DNA of 52,691 nt, taken from the NCBI GenBank assembly GCA_934717185.1, contig CAKUYQ010000017.1, forward strand, positions 1 through 52,691, given 5' to 3'. Positions 17,286-25,986 of the stretch are shown here, piece after piece. The stretch comes from an uncultured Bacteroidales bacterium (lineage in GTDB: Bacteria; Bacteroidota; Bacteroidia; Bacteroidales; UBA932). The notes under the pieces were generated by a model. It did not search any database, had not been told where the DNA came from, and was given only the letters and a program-made list of their open reading frames with translations. How positions within the stretch are numbered: the first letter of the stretch is position 1; each line of letters begins with the position of its first letter. The translations under genes and the position numbers were made by a program.

Positions 17286-18929
17286 ATGAAGAGGGCTATA
17301 TACATATTCCTGCTTATGGTAGTATGCGTTTTTACTCTGTTTATAGGAAACAGGGTGAAACCTGTTGATATTATGGAGAGCAGGAACTTGGCAACTGCAA
17401 GAGAGATGGTTGTATATGGCAACTACCTTAACCCCACACTAAATGGAGAGCCGAGATTGGAAAAGCCACCGCTTCCCACATGGGGTGCTGCGGCGGTTGA
17501 AGCTCTGTTTCCGGGTAGTATAGTGTGGCAACGCAACCTTACAGGGGTGATGGGTTCCTTGTGGGTGATATTTACGTTCCTTATAGCTATTGAGCTTGGC
17601 TCAAAGCAACGCCAGGCCTTTTGGATAGGGCTTGTCATGGCAACATGTTACAGCGTTATGTTTATGTCCCGTAATGCAACATGGGATATATGGTGCCACT
17701 CAATGATGAGCATTGCCATATTCTGCTACCTAAAAGGGATAAAGAGCCGGTCATCTGCAATAGCGCTGTTTGCTACAGCCGGTTGCTTTATGGGGCTTTC
17801 TTTTTTGTCGAAAGGGCTTATATCTTTCTATACGCTTCTGCTTCCGTTTCTTATAACGTATCACATAGTTTACAGGCCATCCATGAGAGGCAAATGGGTG
17901 TCTGCATGTATTATGATTATCGCAGCATTGGTTGTTGGCGGATGGTGGTATATGTATCTTAACATATCTTCAGGCGATGCAATCTCCTCCGTAATTCAAA
18001 AGGAGGCAACCGCTTGGGCTAATCATAACACCGGACCGTGGTACTATTACTATCTTTTCTTTACAGAGAGCGGAATATGGTGTCTCTACTGGCTCGCATC
18101 ATTAATATATACATTTGCGTATGGCTGGTACAAGAAAGAGAAGTTATTGGTCATTAGCGCATTATGGACCATTACAGCTCTTATCTTACTTAGTATACCA
18201 CCTGAAAAAAAGACAAGATACCTTCTACCAATGATGATGCCATGCGCTCTGTCTGTTGGCAGCTGGTTTTATGTACTCTACATGCAGTTGAAATCAAACT
18301 TTACCAGGATAGAGGGTATTGCCGTATTTAAAATAATATCCTCGGCATTATCTGTAATAATAACCGCTGCAGGAATAGCACTGTTCTTTAAGCCGATGGG
18401 TATCCCGATAAGCTTTGGGACAGTTATGCTGTCGCTTATATCCGTAGCAACAGGTTTGTTTGGGATATATGTAATATTCGTTAAATCAAACGGAAGGAGT
18501 TTGAAATTCAGCTGTGTAAAGATAAGAATGCTTATGCTAATTTTCATTGTGGAATTATGTAGCATAACTCTCTTTGGCATGAGCTCTATTAGCAAAATGA
18601 TGATTAACAGCGATATGAATAGAATATCTGATTTGAGAGAGATCTGCAGATTAAATGATTACAATACATATTATCCTGTAACAGAAGAACTAAGGCCGGA
18701 AATTATGTATGCTGCCGGTAAAAGGATAATGCCTTTGGACTTTGACAGCGCAGATGCCGGCAACATAGAAAGGCCATATATTCTACTACTCAGCAAACCT
18801 GTTGAGGAGTACCCGCTGCTTGAGAGTTTTAAGGTAACCAAACTACAAAGGTATGATGCAAATTGGAGGAAAAAAGGTTCTGACAGTTATAATGACAATC
18901 TTGTTAAGGATATATACTTTATAGAATAA
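17286..18929 (+). CDS. ArnT/PMT-like glycosyltransferase, GT39/GT83 type
   Basis: 547 residues, polytopic membrane enzyme. Ten or more hydrophobic segments. The first periplasmic loop after the N-terminal helix carries the acidic motif DIMESRNLATARE followed by GEPRLEKPPLPTW, the signature of PMT_2-type lipid-linked sugar transferases (4-amino-arabinose transferase ArnT and relatives). It would transfer a sugar from a polyprenyl carrier to lipid A or another acceptor on the periplasmic face. Acceptor and donor cannot be told from sequence. The start ATG is only five bases after a TAAGTTTG box (17273-17280), so if that is the -7 element the transcript would be nearly leaderless; alternatively it is cotranscribed with the EFR1 gene, 33 bases upstream. 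Confidence 0.85.
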   Translation: MKRAIYIFLLMVVCVFTLFIGNRVKPVDIMESRNLATAREMVVYGNYLNPTLNGEPRLEKPPLPTWGAAAVEALFPGSIVWQRNLTGVMGSLWVIFTFLIAIELGSKQRQAFWIGLVMATCYSVMFMSRNATWDIWCHSMMSIAIFCYLKGIKSRSSAIALFATAGCFMGLSFLSKGLISFYTLLLPFLITYHIVYRPSMRGKWVSACIMIIAALVVGGWWYMYLNISSGDAISSVIQKEATAWANHNTGPWYYYYLFFTESGIWCLYWLASLIYTFAYGWYKKEKLLVISALWTITALILLSIPPEKKTRYLLPMMMPCALSVGSWFYVLYMQLKSNFTRIEGIAVFKIISSALSVIITAAGIALFFKPMGIPISFGTVMLSLISVATGLFGIYVIFVKSNGRSLKFSCVKIRMLMLIFIVELCSITLFGMSSISKMMINSDMNRISDLREICRLNDYNTYYPVTEELRPEIMYAAGKRIMPLDFDSADAGNIERPYILLLSKPVEEYPLLESFKVTKLQRYDANWRKKGSDSYNDNLVKDIYFIE

Positions 18930-18981
18930 TTATTTTTACTTTTGCAGCCCTACTAGTATTAATTTTAAATAAGAGGACATT

Positions 18982-19494
18982 ATGAGAGCAAAATTATTTT
19001 TATCTGCAGTGCTTATTGCATTGTCTACCGGTTTATTGGCAGCTAATAATAATACATCTACCTTAAAACAGATAGCAGGAATGCTTACACCTGTAGAATG
19101 TTCTGTTTCAGACATATCATCTACGGCCATAAAAGCCGCAAATATTGCAAAGACAGCTGTCTCTATCTCTAATCAGTTAAGCGCACTAAAATCAAATGCA
19201 GAATCATATAACAAAGGAAACAGGTCCAATGTCAACCAGAAATTACAGATGCTGAAACTTGCACAACAGCTACTGAGCAGCTCAAAATCGCAGACCTCAT
19301 CCCTGCTCAGCCTTATGAGCAAGGCAAGAAACTTTTCGTCCCTCATAAGCAAAGTAAAAGGATCTGATGAGAAAGCAAAAGCTCAAGATTCCGCCAACTA
19401 TTGCACCAAACTTCTTAATCTTTGCAATAATGAGACGAAATCACAGATTGGCACCGCCACACAGATTATCAAACTGCTAAAAGCCGCAAAATAA
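18982..19494 (+). CDS. Small exported helical protein, unknown function
   Basis: 170 residues. N-terminal signal peptide (Met-Arg-Ala-Lys, hydrophobic core, cleavage near Leu-Ala-Ala-Asn, residue about 21). The mature part is Ser/Lys/Ala/Leu rich and looks all-helical, with two cysteines CTKLLNLC at about 147-154 and one at about 40; no known domain recognised. The start is supported by a purine-rich AAGAGGA 6-8 bases upstream, unusual in this window where most genes lack a Shine-Dalgarno, and by a TACTTTTG box at 18937-18944. A strong terminator follows. Probably a single-gene unit encoding a periplasmic or secreted protein. Confidence 0.65.
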   Translation: MRAKLFLSAVLIALSTGLLAANNNTSTLKQIAGMLTPVECSVSDISSTAIKAANIAKTAVSISNQLSALKSNAESYNKGNRSNVNQKLQMLKLAQQLLSSSKSQTSSLLSLMSKARNFSSLISKVKGSDEKAKAQDSANYCTKLLNLCNNETKSQIGTATQIIKLLKAAK

Positions 19495-19526
19495 CGGTTA
19501 AAAACAATCAAAGCCATAATATAATG

Positions 19527-19569
19527 TGCTGTCTTGAATTTACATGATTTGAGACAGCATATTTTTTTT
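19527..19569 (+). terminator. Intrinsic terminator after the small exported protein gene
   Basis: Stem TGCTGTCT (19527-19534) with AGACAGCA (19552-19559), then TATTTTTTTTA. The 3' arm overlaps the spacer of the next promoter. Confidence 0.85.
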
Positions 19570-19576
19570 ACCTTTG
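19548..19576 (+). promoter_or_regulatory. Candidate promoter of the EamA transporter gene
   Basis: -33 TTTG (19548-19551), 17-base spacer, -7 TACCTTTG (19569-19576). Overlaps the preceding terminator; the ATG is at 19654, giving a leader of about 70 bases. Confidence 0.6.
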
Positions 19577-19653
19577 TCGCCCGCAAGCAAGGGAAAATCC
19601 ATACTTAAAGAGTCGCTTGCGGAGTTGTATGCAATTAAAAAAAGAGATGTAAT

Positions 19654-20601
19654 ATGAAAAATTTTAAAGGATTGTTGCTGGCTATTGTTTCCTCTGCCAC
19701 ATTTGGCTTTATTCCGCTGTTTTCGGTACCCCTGCTTACCGGTGGTGTAGATTTGGCCAGCATGTGCTTTTATAGATTTCTCATCTCTACCATAGCTATG
19801 GCGCTGGTGATAATTGTACAGAGGAAGGTTATATGTAAAGAGTGGAGACAAAAATTGAAAGACAATTTTTTAACGACAAAAAAGGAGTTTTTTTCGCTGT
19901 TCCTGTTATCATTCTTCTATGCAGGTACAAGTATATTTCTCGCTGCTTCGTACGAATTTATGCCAACCGGCATTGCAACTACAATACATTTTCTGTATCC
20001 GGTATTGGTTACAACCATTATGATTCTCTTTTTCCACGAAAAGCTCTCTGTTATGAAAGCAATTGCAATAGTGATGGCTATAGCAGGAGTATTCTTTTTG
20101 TGCGGAGGATTGGATATAATTGCCGGCAAGGTTAGTGGAAACACTATTAATCCAATAGGAATTGGTATAGTTCTTATAACTGTCTGCACATACGCCACAT
20201 ATATTGTTGGTGTAAACAATTCAAAAGTGCTTATGAAGATGGACGGAATGAAGATGACATTTTATGTATTATTATTCTCATGCTTCATATTTTTCTGCAA
20301 TGTCATGGTGAGAGGAGCCCATTTTGCCCCACTTACTACAAGCAAGCAATGGATAGATATAATTGGTCTGGCAATTATTGCAACACTTATGTCTGACTTT
20401 GCATTAATCTATGCAATTCAGATGATAGGCTCTACTATTACGGCAATATTGGGCTGCATGGAGCCGCTTACAGCAGTTATATTGGGAATACTTTTCCTTG
20501 GGGAATCGCTTCATACAAGCCATGTAATTGGTATTGCTATGGTGTTTGTTGCCGTTTACCTTATCATAATGGCTAAACAGCGAATAAAGGCAGAACAATA
20601 A
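19654..20601 (+). CDS. DMT superfamily transporter with two EamA domains
   Basis: 315 residues with ten predicted membrane helices in two homologous halves. Half 1 begins LLLAIVSSATFGFIPLFSVP; the end of each half shows the EamA pattern of a helix with small residues then a Glu-Pro or similar turn: ALIYAIQMIGSTITAILGCMEPLTAVILGILFLGE in half 2 (described in part). Such permeases move metabolites, often amino acids or nucleosides outward; the substrate is not predictable. Stand-alone gene with its own promoter candidate. ATG at 19654 follows a weak AGAGATG purine tract. Confidence 0.88.
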   Translation: MKNFKGLLLAIVSSATFGFIPLFSVPLLTGGVDLASMCFYRFLISTIAMALVIIVQRKVICKEWRQKLKDNFLTTKKEFFSLFLLSFFYAGTSIFLAASYEFMPTGIATTIHFLYPVLVTTIMILFFHEKLSVMKAIAIVMAIAGVFFLCGGLDIIAGKVSGNTINPIGIGIVLITVCTYATYIVGVNNSKVLMKMDGMKMTFYVLLFSCFIFFCNVMVRGAHFAPLTTSKQWIDIIGLAIIATLMSDFALIYAIQMIGSTITAILGCMEPLTAVILGILFLGESLHTSHVIGIAMVFVAVYLIIMAKQRIKAEQ

Positions 20602-20712
20602 GACTGTGCTGAGAATTTTTTAATAGGAACTTAAAATAATCGTAAGATTTTACGTAAGTTTGCCGTAACTTGCTAAAAGCAAGGGTATCGCTACAATATT
20701 AAGAATTCTATT

Positions 20713-21408
20713 ATGAGTATTAATAAAACTTTTAAAATTGGGTTAATAGCAACAGTGCTATTCTCTTTATTGAGCATGGAGTCATTTGCATCATCACAAT
20801 CTGCATCTGACAATAACAATAAAGTCAAACTCACAGACAGGCCAAGCCTTTCTGCAGATACAAAAACAGCTGTAAAGCTCAACGCTGCAGTTCTTGTTGG
20901 CATAGTCAATCCTGCTGTGGAGTTTAAGGCTTTAAGGAATGCTACAGTACAGCTCGAAGCTCTTGGTGTATTTGCCAATACGAACTTTCTTGGAACAGGA
21001 AAGCCTCTTGAACTTGGTGCCGGCTTTGGTGAATTCAGGTACTACATAAAAAGAGCTTTTGACGGATTCTATTTTGGACCGACCATTGGTTTTGGGGTAT
21101 ATAAACTCAACAAAAGTCTTGTACTCAGATACTCAGACCAGTATTTAGATGGCAGCTATCAACAAGGGACCAATATTATGTGCGGTCTTACTGTGGGTTA
21201 TGCTCTTAATCTTGGCAAACATTGGTCTATTGAAGCATCTTGGAGCGGCGGATTCCAGCATTCCAAATATGAGGGATACAAGCCAAACCCGAATTATGAT
21301 GAATCTTCTGCTGATAGTCCAAAGTATATAATGTATGTAACAAACAATGGCAGCGCGGAATGGCCGCCTATGTTCAAATGTGGTCTGTTTGTCTCCTACC
21401 GCTGGTAG
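20713..21408 (+). CDS. Outer-membrane beta-barrel protein, DUF3575-like
   Basis: 231 residues with a signal peptide ending near Ser-Phe-Ala-Ser (about residue 27). After a Ser/Asn/Asp-rich stretch comes the family core: LNAAVLVGIVNPAVEFKA, then alternating-hydrophobic strands, a GFGEFRYYIKRAFDGFYFGP motif (described in part) and a C-terminal aromatic end FVSYRW, as expected for a Bacteroidota barrel recognised by BamA. DUF3575 proteins occur near surface-appendage genes in this phylum, but no such partner lies here. A TAAGTTTG -7 candidate is at 20655-20662. Confidence 0.75.
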   Translation: MSINKTFKIGLIATVLFSLLSMESFASSQSASDNNNKVKLTDRPSLSADTKTAVKLNAAVLVGIVNPAVEFKALRNATVQLEALGVFANTNFLGTGKPLELGAGFGEFRYYIKRAFDGFYFGPTIGFGVYKLNKSLVLRYSDQYLDGSYQQGTNIMCGLTVGYALNLGKHWSIEASWSGGFQHSKYEGYKPNPNYDESSADSPKYIMYVTNNGSAEWPPMFKCGLFVSYRW

Positions 21409-21503
21409 AGGCTCAATCAAGGCCAAAGCTAAGACCAACGCCAAAACCTTCTATACACTATAAACTCAATTAAGGCCAAAGCCAAAGCCAAAGCTTTATT
21501 AGT
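21409..21503. repeat. Intergenic composite low-complexity repeat
   Basis: 95 bases between convergent genes: GGCCAAAGCTAAGACCAACG hexamer-like units, then TATACACTATAAACTC, then GCCAAAGCCAAAGCCAAAGC. Same family as elsewhere. Confidence 0.75.
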
Positions 21504-22103
21504 TTATAGCAGAGATACATGCCCATTGTGCAGCATATACTTTTCTCCTGATTCCCGGCAGGTTGCATACGCAGGCTGTGATATACCGTCACCGTCAAAA
21601 TGCAATTTGTACCCGTAACGGCTCATCCATCCTGTTTGCCGCGCAGGATTCCCTACAATTAACGCAAAATCCTTTACACTCTTTGTTACAACTGCACCGG
21701 CTCCTATAAAGGCATAGTCCCCAATATCATGGCCGCATACAATAGTGGCATTTGCACCTATTGTGGCACCGGTACCTACATTTGTCTGCCTATACTCAGT
21801 TTTTCTGTTTACGGCACTCCTTGGATTTATTACATTGGTAAACACACAAGACGGACCTAAGAAGACATCGTCACCGCATTTAACACCTGTATAGACGCTT
21901 ACATTGTTTTGAACTTTAACATTATTCCCCAACACAACACCTGGCGAGATAACAACATTCTGCCCTATATTGCAATTGTTTCCAATTACGCAACCAGACA
22001 TAATATGACTGAAATGCCATATTTTTGTACCATCTCCAATTATTGCGTCATCATCTATGACTGCAGTAGGGTGAACAGTAATATTCCTCTCATTAGGTTT
22101 CAT
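21504..22103 (-). CDS. wlbB: WlbB/WbpD-like UDP-amino-sugar N-acetyltransferase
   Basis: 199 residues. Left-handed parallel beta-helix made of hexapeptide repeats of the [LIV]-G-x4 type from about residue 10 to 150 (VIDDDAIIGDGTKIWHF, VIGNNCNIGQNVVISPG and so on). The head resembles WlbB/WbpD, which acetylates the 3-amino group of UDP-2-acetamido-3-amino-glucuronate using acetyl-CoA. The C-terminal NPARQTGWMSRYGYKL is typical of that subgroup. The probable substrate producers, a UDP-GlcNAc-type dehydrogenase (25987) and WlbA-like dehydrogenase (27340), are in the same cluster, but the PLP aminotransferase (WlbC/WbpE) is not in the window. First gene at the downstream end of the minus-strand sugar operon. 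Confidence 0.85.
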   Translation of the reverse strand: MKPNERNITVHPTAVIDDDAIIGDGTKIWHFSHIMSGCVIGNNCNIGQNVVISPGVVLGNNVKVQNNVSVYTGVKCGDDVFLGPSCVFTNVINPRSAVNRKTEYRQTNVGTGATIGANATIVCGHDIGDYAFIGAGAVVTKSVKDFALIVGNPARQTGWMSRYGYKLHFDGDGISQPAYATCRESGEKYMLHNGHVSLL

Positions 22104-22229
22104 ACTATTAAATTTTTAAGATCCGCACACTCTTTACTTTCTCTACTCTTTCTACCTTCTTTACTCTCTTTACTTTCTCTACCTTCTATACACTATAAAC
22201 TTCAATTAAAGCCAAAGCCAACGCCAAAG
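22104..22229. repeat. Intergenic composite low-complexity repeat
   Basis: 126 bases: a long pyrimidine tract (CTTTACTTTCTCTACTCTTT and similar) at 22129-22186, TACACTATAAACTTC, then GCCAAAGCCAACGCCAAAGC reaching the rmlB stop. Confidence 0.75.
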
Positions 22230-23294
22230 CTATAAACTCTCCACGGTGCCATACATCTTTCTGTAGTAATTTTCATACTCTCCGGATGTAACATTATCCA
22301 TCCACTCCTGATTATCCAAGTACCATCTTACAGTCTTTTCAAGCCCCTCTTCAAACTGCAATGACGGTCTCCATCCAAGCTCCTTTTCCAATTTAGTTGA
22401 ATCAATAGCATAACGTAAATCGTGTCCGGCTCTGTCTTTAACAAAGGTTATAAGCGAAAGGCTGCTCCCCTCCTCTCTCCCCAATATGCGGTCTACAACC
22501 TTTATCATTGTCTTAATGAGGTCTATATTCCTCCACTCATTAAAACCTCCAATATTATAAGTTTCATTTACTCTGCCTTTGTGGAAAATAAGATCTATTG
22601 CAGCAGCATGATCCTCTACATAAAGCCAATCCCTTATGTTTTCCCCCTTCCCATAAACAGGCAGAGGCTTGTTATGTCTTATATTGTTAATAAACAACGG
22701 TATAAGCTTTTCCGGGAACTGGTATGGTCCATAATTATTACTGCAGTTTGTAACAATCGTAGGCATTCCGTATGTGTCGTGGTATGCCCTTACAAAATGG
22801 TCTGAACTCGCCTTAGACGCACTATACGGGCTGTGAGGATTGTATCTTGTCTCCTCAGTAAAGAAGCCTCCTCCAATCTCCAACGCGCCATATACCTCGT
22901 CTGTTGAGATATGGTAGAATCTCTTCCCATTATAATTGCCGTTCCAATACCTTTTAGCAACCTCCAACAATGTAAGCGTTCCCAACACATTTGTTTTGGC
23001 AAAGATAAACGGATCCTTTATGCTTCTGTCTACATGACTTTCGGCTGCAAGGTGTATTACTCCGTCTATATCATATTTCTCAAATATACCGCTTACTCTC
23101 TCAAAATCACATATATCCGCCTTTTCAAAGAAATAATTGCTCTCATTCTCAACATCCTTAAGGTTAGCCAAATTACCTGCGTATGTCAGCTTATCTAAAT
23201 TAACAATTCTATAGTCCTTATGCTTCCCGACAAATCTTCTCACAACATGCGAGCCTATAAAGCCGGCACCTCCCGTTATTAATATATTCCTCAT
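22230..23294 (-). CDS. rmlB: dTDP-glucose 4,6-dehydratase
   Basis: 354 residues from the ATG at 23294 (MRNILITGGAGFIGSH), which overlaps nothing and places the start six bases after the rmlD stop region; a 20-codon upstream extension lies inside rmlD and is rejected. Second step of dTDP-L-rhamnose synthesis: NAD-dependent oxidation, dehydration and reduction of dTDP-glucose. Visible: Rossmann motif GGAGFIGSH, catalytic STDEVYG, and YSASKASSDH with the YxxxK pair; the substrate-binding NNYGPYQFPEKLIP. The 12-mer GCTTCCCGACAA is at 23222-23233 (codons Phe-Val-Gly-Lys). Confidence 0.97.
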   Translation of the reverse strand: MRNILITGGAGFIGSHVVRRFVGKHKDYRIVNLDKLTYAGNLANLKDVENESNYFFEKADICDFERVSGIFEKYDIDGVIHLAAESHVDRSIKDPFIFAKTNVLGTLTLLEVAKRYWNGNYNGKRFYHISTDEVYGALEIGGGFFTEETRYNPHSPYSASKASSDHFVRAYHDTYGMPTIVTNCSNNYGPYQFPEKLIPLFINNIRHNKPLPVYGKGENIRDWLYVEDHAAAIDLIFHKGRVNETYNIGGFNEWRNIDLIKTMIKVVDRILGREEGSSLSLITFVKDRAGHDLRYAIDSTKLEKELGWRPSLQFEEGLEKTVRWYLDNQEWMDNVTSGEYENYYRKMYGTVESL

Positions 23295-23299
23295 AAATT

Positions 23300-24187
23300 C
23301 TACTGTTTCTTGCCCATAAGTTGGAGCACCGTTTTGCGTACAGAATCTCTCCAATATGGAATCTCATCTTCAAAGATAGTGTAATATTTTGTTTTATCTA
23401 AAACACTGTATGCGGGGCGTGTTACTTTGCTTGGGAACTCAAAAGAGTGACAAGGTTTAACTGAACACTTCAAGCCGGCATCATTCCGTATCTCCGTTGC
23501 AAAATCATACCAGGAGCATACCCCCTCATTGCTATAATGGAATATCTCCCCTATTCTGCCATCCTTGCGAGCCAGTTCTCTGTATTTTCCCTTTGAAATC
23601 ATTTTAACTATCGCATCTGCAAGGTCTTGCGCATTTGTAGGTGTCCCAACCTGATCAAATACAACCTTTACCTCACTCCGAGTACTCATAAGGTTAAGCA
23701 TTGTCTTAAGGAAGTTGCTACCATATATAGAATAGAGCCAGGAGGTCCGTATTATTATGTAGTTACATCCGCTTGCCTCAATAGCAAGCTCCCCCTCATA
23801 CTTTGATTCTCCGTAAACCCCCAACGGATCAACGGCAGAACTCTCAATGTAGGGTGTATTGCCGGCTCCTCCAAAAACATAATCAGTTGATATATGGACA
23901 AGTAACGCCCCAATATCTGCACAAGCCTTTGCTAAATTGCCGGCACCTTTGCAGTTTACGGCAAAGGCAAGTTCCGGCTCATCTTCTGCCATATCAACCT
24001 TGGTGTATGCGGCACAATTAATCACTATATGAGGCATTACCGAATCTATTACGCTTTTCACAGCAGATTCATTGGTTATATCCAAAGAATCTCTATCCAT
24101 AAAAAAAAACTCGTTTGAATACTTATCGGTAATATCCATTATGGAGTGTGCCAACTGGCCATTTGCACCTGTTACTATTATCTTCAT
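23300..24187 (-). CDS. rmlD: dTDP-4-dehydrorhamnose reductase
   Basis: 295 residues. NAD(P)H-dependent last step of dTDP-L-rhamnose synthesis. N-terminal GANGQLAHSI is the nucleotide loop; STDYVFGG and YGESKYEGE give the catalytic Thr-Asp and YxxxK. Normal length. Its start codon is only six bases from the 118-bp hairpin element (24193-24310), which therefore forms the whole immediate 5' region of rmlD; translation or stability of rmlD may depend on it. rmlC lies 140 bases upstream. Confidence 0.96.
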   Translation of the reverse strand: MKIIVTGANGQLAHSIMDITDKYSNEFFFMDRDSLDITNESAVKSVIDSVMPHIVINCAAYTKVDMAEDEPELAFAVNCKGAGNLAKACADIGALLVHISTDYVFGGAGNTPYIESSAVDPLGVYGESKYEGELAIEASGCNYIIIRTSWLYSIYGSNFLKTMLNLMSTRSEVKVVFDQVGTPTNAQDLADAIVKMISKGKYRELARKDGRIGEIFHYSNEGVCSWYDFATEIRNDAGLKCSVKPCHSFEFPSKVTRPAYSVLDKTKYYTIFEDEIPYWRDSVRKTVLQLMGKKQ

Positions 24188-24192
24188 ATAAA

Positions 24193-24310
24193 ATAATTAA
24201 AAATTTGTGAGAGTCCGATAGCCGTTCACTACCGTTCTCTCTCACAATGAAAATCTTTGATATATCAACTTAGACGAATTAATTTCAAAGATTATCATGT
24301 TCGGTTTCAT
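24193..24310 (-). repeat. 118-bp hairpin element with mini-ORF, copy 1 (before rmlD)
   Basis: Near-identical in length and sequence to 46288-46405. Read on the minus strand it begins ATGAAACCGAACATG, contains a 14-bp inverted repeat ATGATAATCTTTGA / TCAAAGATTTTCAT (one mismatch in this copy), then a second stem CTCTCAC/GTGAGAG around ACGGTAGTGAACGG-type sequence, and ends in A/T-rich bases against the rmlD start codon. A 22-codon ORF (24310 to 24242) reads MKPNMIIFEINSSK and eight more residues. Could be a mobile palindromic element or a cis-acting leader. Confidence 0.7.
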
Positions 24311-24327
24311 ACCAAAAGAGTTACAAT

Positions 24328-24900
24328 TTATTTGTAATAGTTCATGTCATAAGCAAATGGAGAGCAAAAATCTTTAAGAGACGGATGTCGCTTATCTTTA
24401 TCCGACAAGATAATATCGTTTGTGTCCAATCCCCAATCTATATTAAGCAAAGGATCGTTCCATGCAATTGCCCCCTCACTCTCCGGTGCATAAAAAGCAT
24501 CGCATTTATATTGTATTATGGCCTCCTGCGAATGAACAGAAAAACCATGTGCAAAACCTCTTGGAATAAAGAGCTGCTCCTTGCTGTCTCCTGAAAGGTG
24601 TTGAGCAACATACTTACCGTAAGTAGGTGAACCTCTTCTTATATCTACCGCCACATCCAATATTCTCCCCTTTATGACACGTATCAGCTTACTTTGTGCA
24701 AACGGAGGCTTCTGAAAATGCAATCCTCTTAATACTCCATAGCAAGATCTGCTCTCATTATCCTGCACAAATCTTGTATTACACACCTTTCCAACAAAAT
24801 CTCTTTCAGAAAAGCTCTCAAAAAAATAGCCCCTTGCATCTGCAAAAACCCGTGGCACTATCTTTACCACTCCCGGAATTGAGGTCTCTATTACATCCAT
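24328..24900 (-). CDS. rmlC: dTDP-4-dehydrorhamnose 3,5-epimerase
   Basis: 190 residues from the ATG at 24900 (MDVIETSIPGVVKIVPR); the frame continues three codons only through a TTG. Cupin fold enzyme of the third rhamnose step. Conserved: DARGYFFESF, RGLHFQKPPFAQSKLIRV with the base His, GRILDVAVDIRRGSPTYG, and FIPRGFAHGFSV. Normal length. Within the rml operon in the order rmlA, rmlC, rmlD, rmlB on the minus strand. Confidence 0.96.
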   Translation of the reverse strand: MDVIETSIPGVVKIVPRVFADARGYFFESFSERDFVGKVCNTRFVQDNESRSCYGVLRGLHFQKPPFAQSKLIRVIKGRILDVAVDIRRGSPTYGKYVAQHLSGDSKEQLFIPRGFAHGFSVHSQEAIIQYKCDAFYAPESEGAIAWNDPLLNIDWGLDTNDIILSDKDKRHPSLKDFCSPFAYDMNYYK

Positions 24901-24984
24901 TATTACCAATCAAATGTTAGGTTACAACTAAGTAATCTTAAAAAATATAAGGACTAAGAAACTGTTTAAAAATTATAGCTGTCT

Positions 24985-25881
24985 CTAAAACTCTCCAATA
25001 TAAGGAGCCTCCTCTGTTTCAGACTCTCTTATAAGGTATTGTCCATATTCATTCTTTAGCATTGGAGCTGCAAGCTCTATAAGTTTTTCCCTGCCTATCC
25101 AGCCGTTTCTGTAAGCTATTGCCTCCAAACAGGCTATTTTGAGCCCCTGCCTCTTCTCAATAACCTCAACAAAGGTAGATGCTTCGCTTAAAGAATCATG
25201 CGTCCCCGTGTCCAACCAGGCAAATCCTCTGCCAAGCAGCTTTACCTGCAGCTCCCCTCTGTTCAGATATTCTGCATTTACAGAGGTTATCTCCAATTCG
25301 CCTCTTGCAGACGGTTTTATGCTCTTTGCAATCTCCACAACGCTATTTGGATAGAAATACAGCCCTACAACAGCATAATTGCTTTTTGGATTTGCAGGTT
25401 TCTCCTCTATACTCAACACCTTCCCATTTTTGTCAAACTCGGCAACTCCATACCGCTGCGGATCACTCACCCAATATCCGAATACGGTTGCCTTCTCAGG
25501 GACATCATTCACAGCAGCCTTTAGCAGGCTTACAAGTCCGTTACCATAAAATATATTATCTCCCAAGATAAGACACACCGAATCATCTCCTATAAACTTC
25601 TCACCAATTATAAATGCCTGCGCCAATCCATCCGGAGATGGTTGTTCGGCATAAGAAAATTCCACGCCAAAATCAGATCCATCACCAAGAAGTCTTTTAA
25701 AATTAGGCAGATCCTGCGGTGTTGAGATAATAAGAATCTCCTTTATACCTGCCAACATAAGGACAGATATAGGATAATATATCATAGGCTTGTCAAAGAT
25801 TGGGAGCATCTGTTTGCTAACCCCCTTTGTTATAGGGTACAAACGTGTTCCCGAACCTCCCGCCAATACTATTCCTTTCAT
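24985..25881 (-). CDS. rmlA: Glucose-1-phosphate thymidylyltransferase
   Basis: 298 residues from the ATG at 25881 (MKGIVLAGGSGTRLYPIT); upstream eight codons rejected as they precede the invariant start. Forms dTDP-glucose from dTTP and glucose 1-phosphate, the entry to L-rhamnose. Signature LAGGSGTRLYP ... SKQMLPIFDKPMIYYP, the LGDNIFYG motif with the Mg-binding Asp, and WLDTGTHDSL are all present. 84 bases before rmlC. The 105 bases upstream hold one exact 12-mer TTGTCGGGAAGC (25964-25975), the only intergenic copy. Confidence 0.97.
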   Translation of the reverse strand: MKGIVLAGGSGTRLYPITKGVSKQMLPIFDKPMIYYPISVLMLAGIKEILIISTPQDLPNFKRLLGDGSDFGVEFSYAEQPSPDGLAQAFIIGEKFIGDDSVCLILGDNIFYGNGLVSLLKAAVNDVPEKATVFGYWVSDPQRYGVAEFDKNGKVLSIEEKPANPKSNYAVVGLYFYPNSVVEIAKSIKPSARGELEITSVNAEYLNRGELQVKLLGRGFAWLDTGTHDSLSEASTFVEVIEKRQGLKIACLEAIAYRNGWIGREKLIELAAPMLKNEYGQYLIRESETEEAPYIGEF

Positions 25882-25986
25882 ATACCTTTTATAAATATAA
25901 ATCAAAAAATTAATCCCCTACCTCCCTGCAAACTCCACCTTGCAGCAAAAACAAAAACATGGTTTGTCGGGAAGCAGATTATAAGT

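Noticed and set aside
24242..24310. 22-codon mini-ORF as an independent gene
   Set aside because: Shared first 14 codons with the second copy are notable, but the rest diverges and the hairpin overlaps it, so it was kept as part of the element, not listed as a separate gene.
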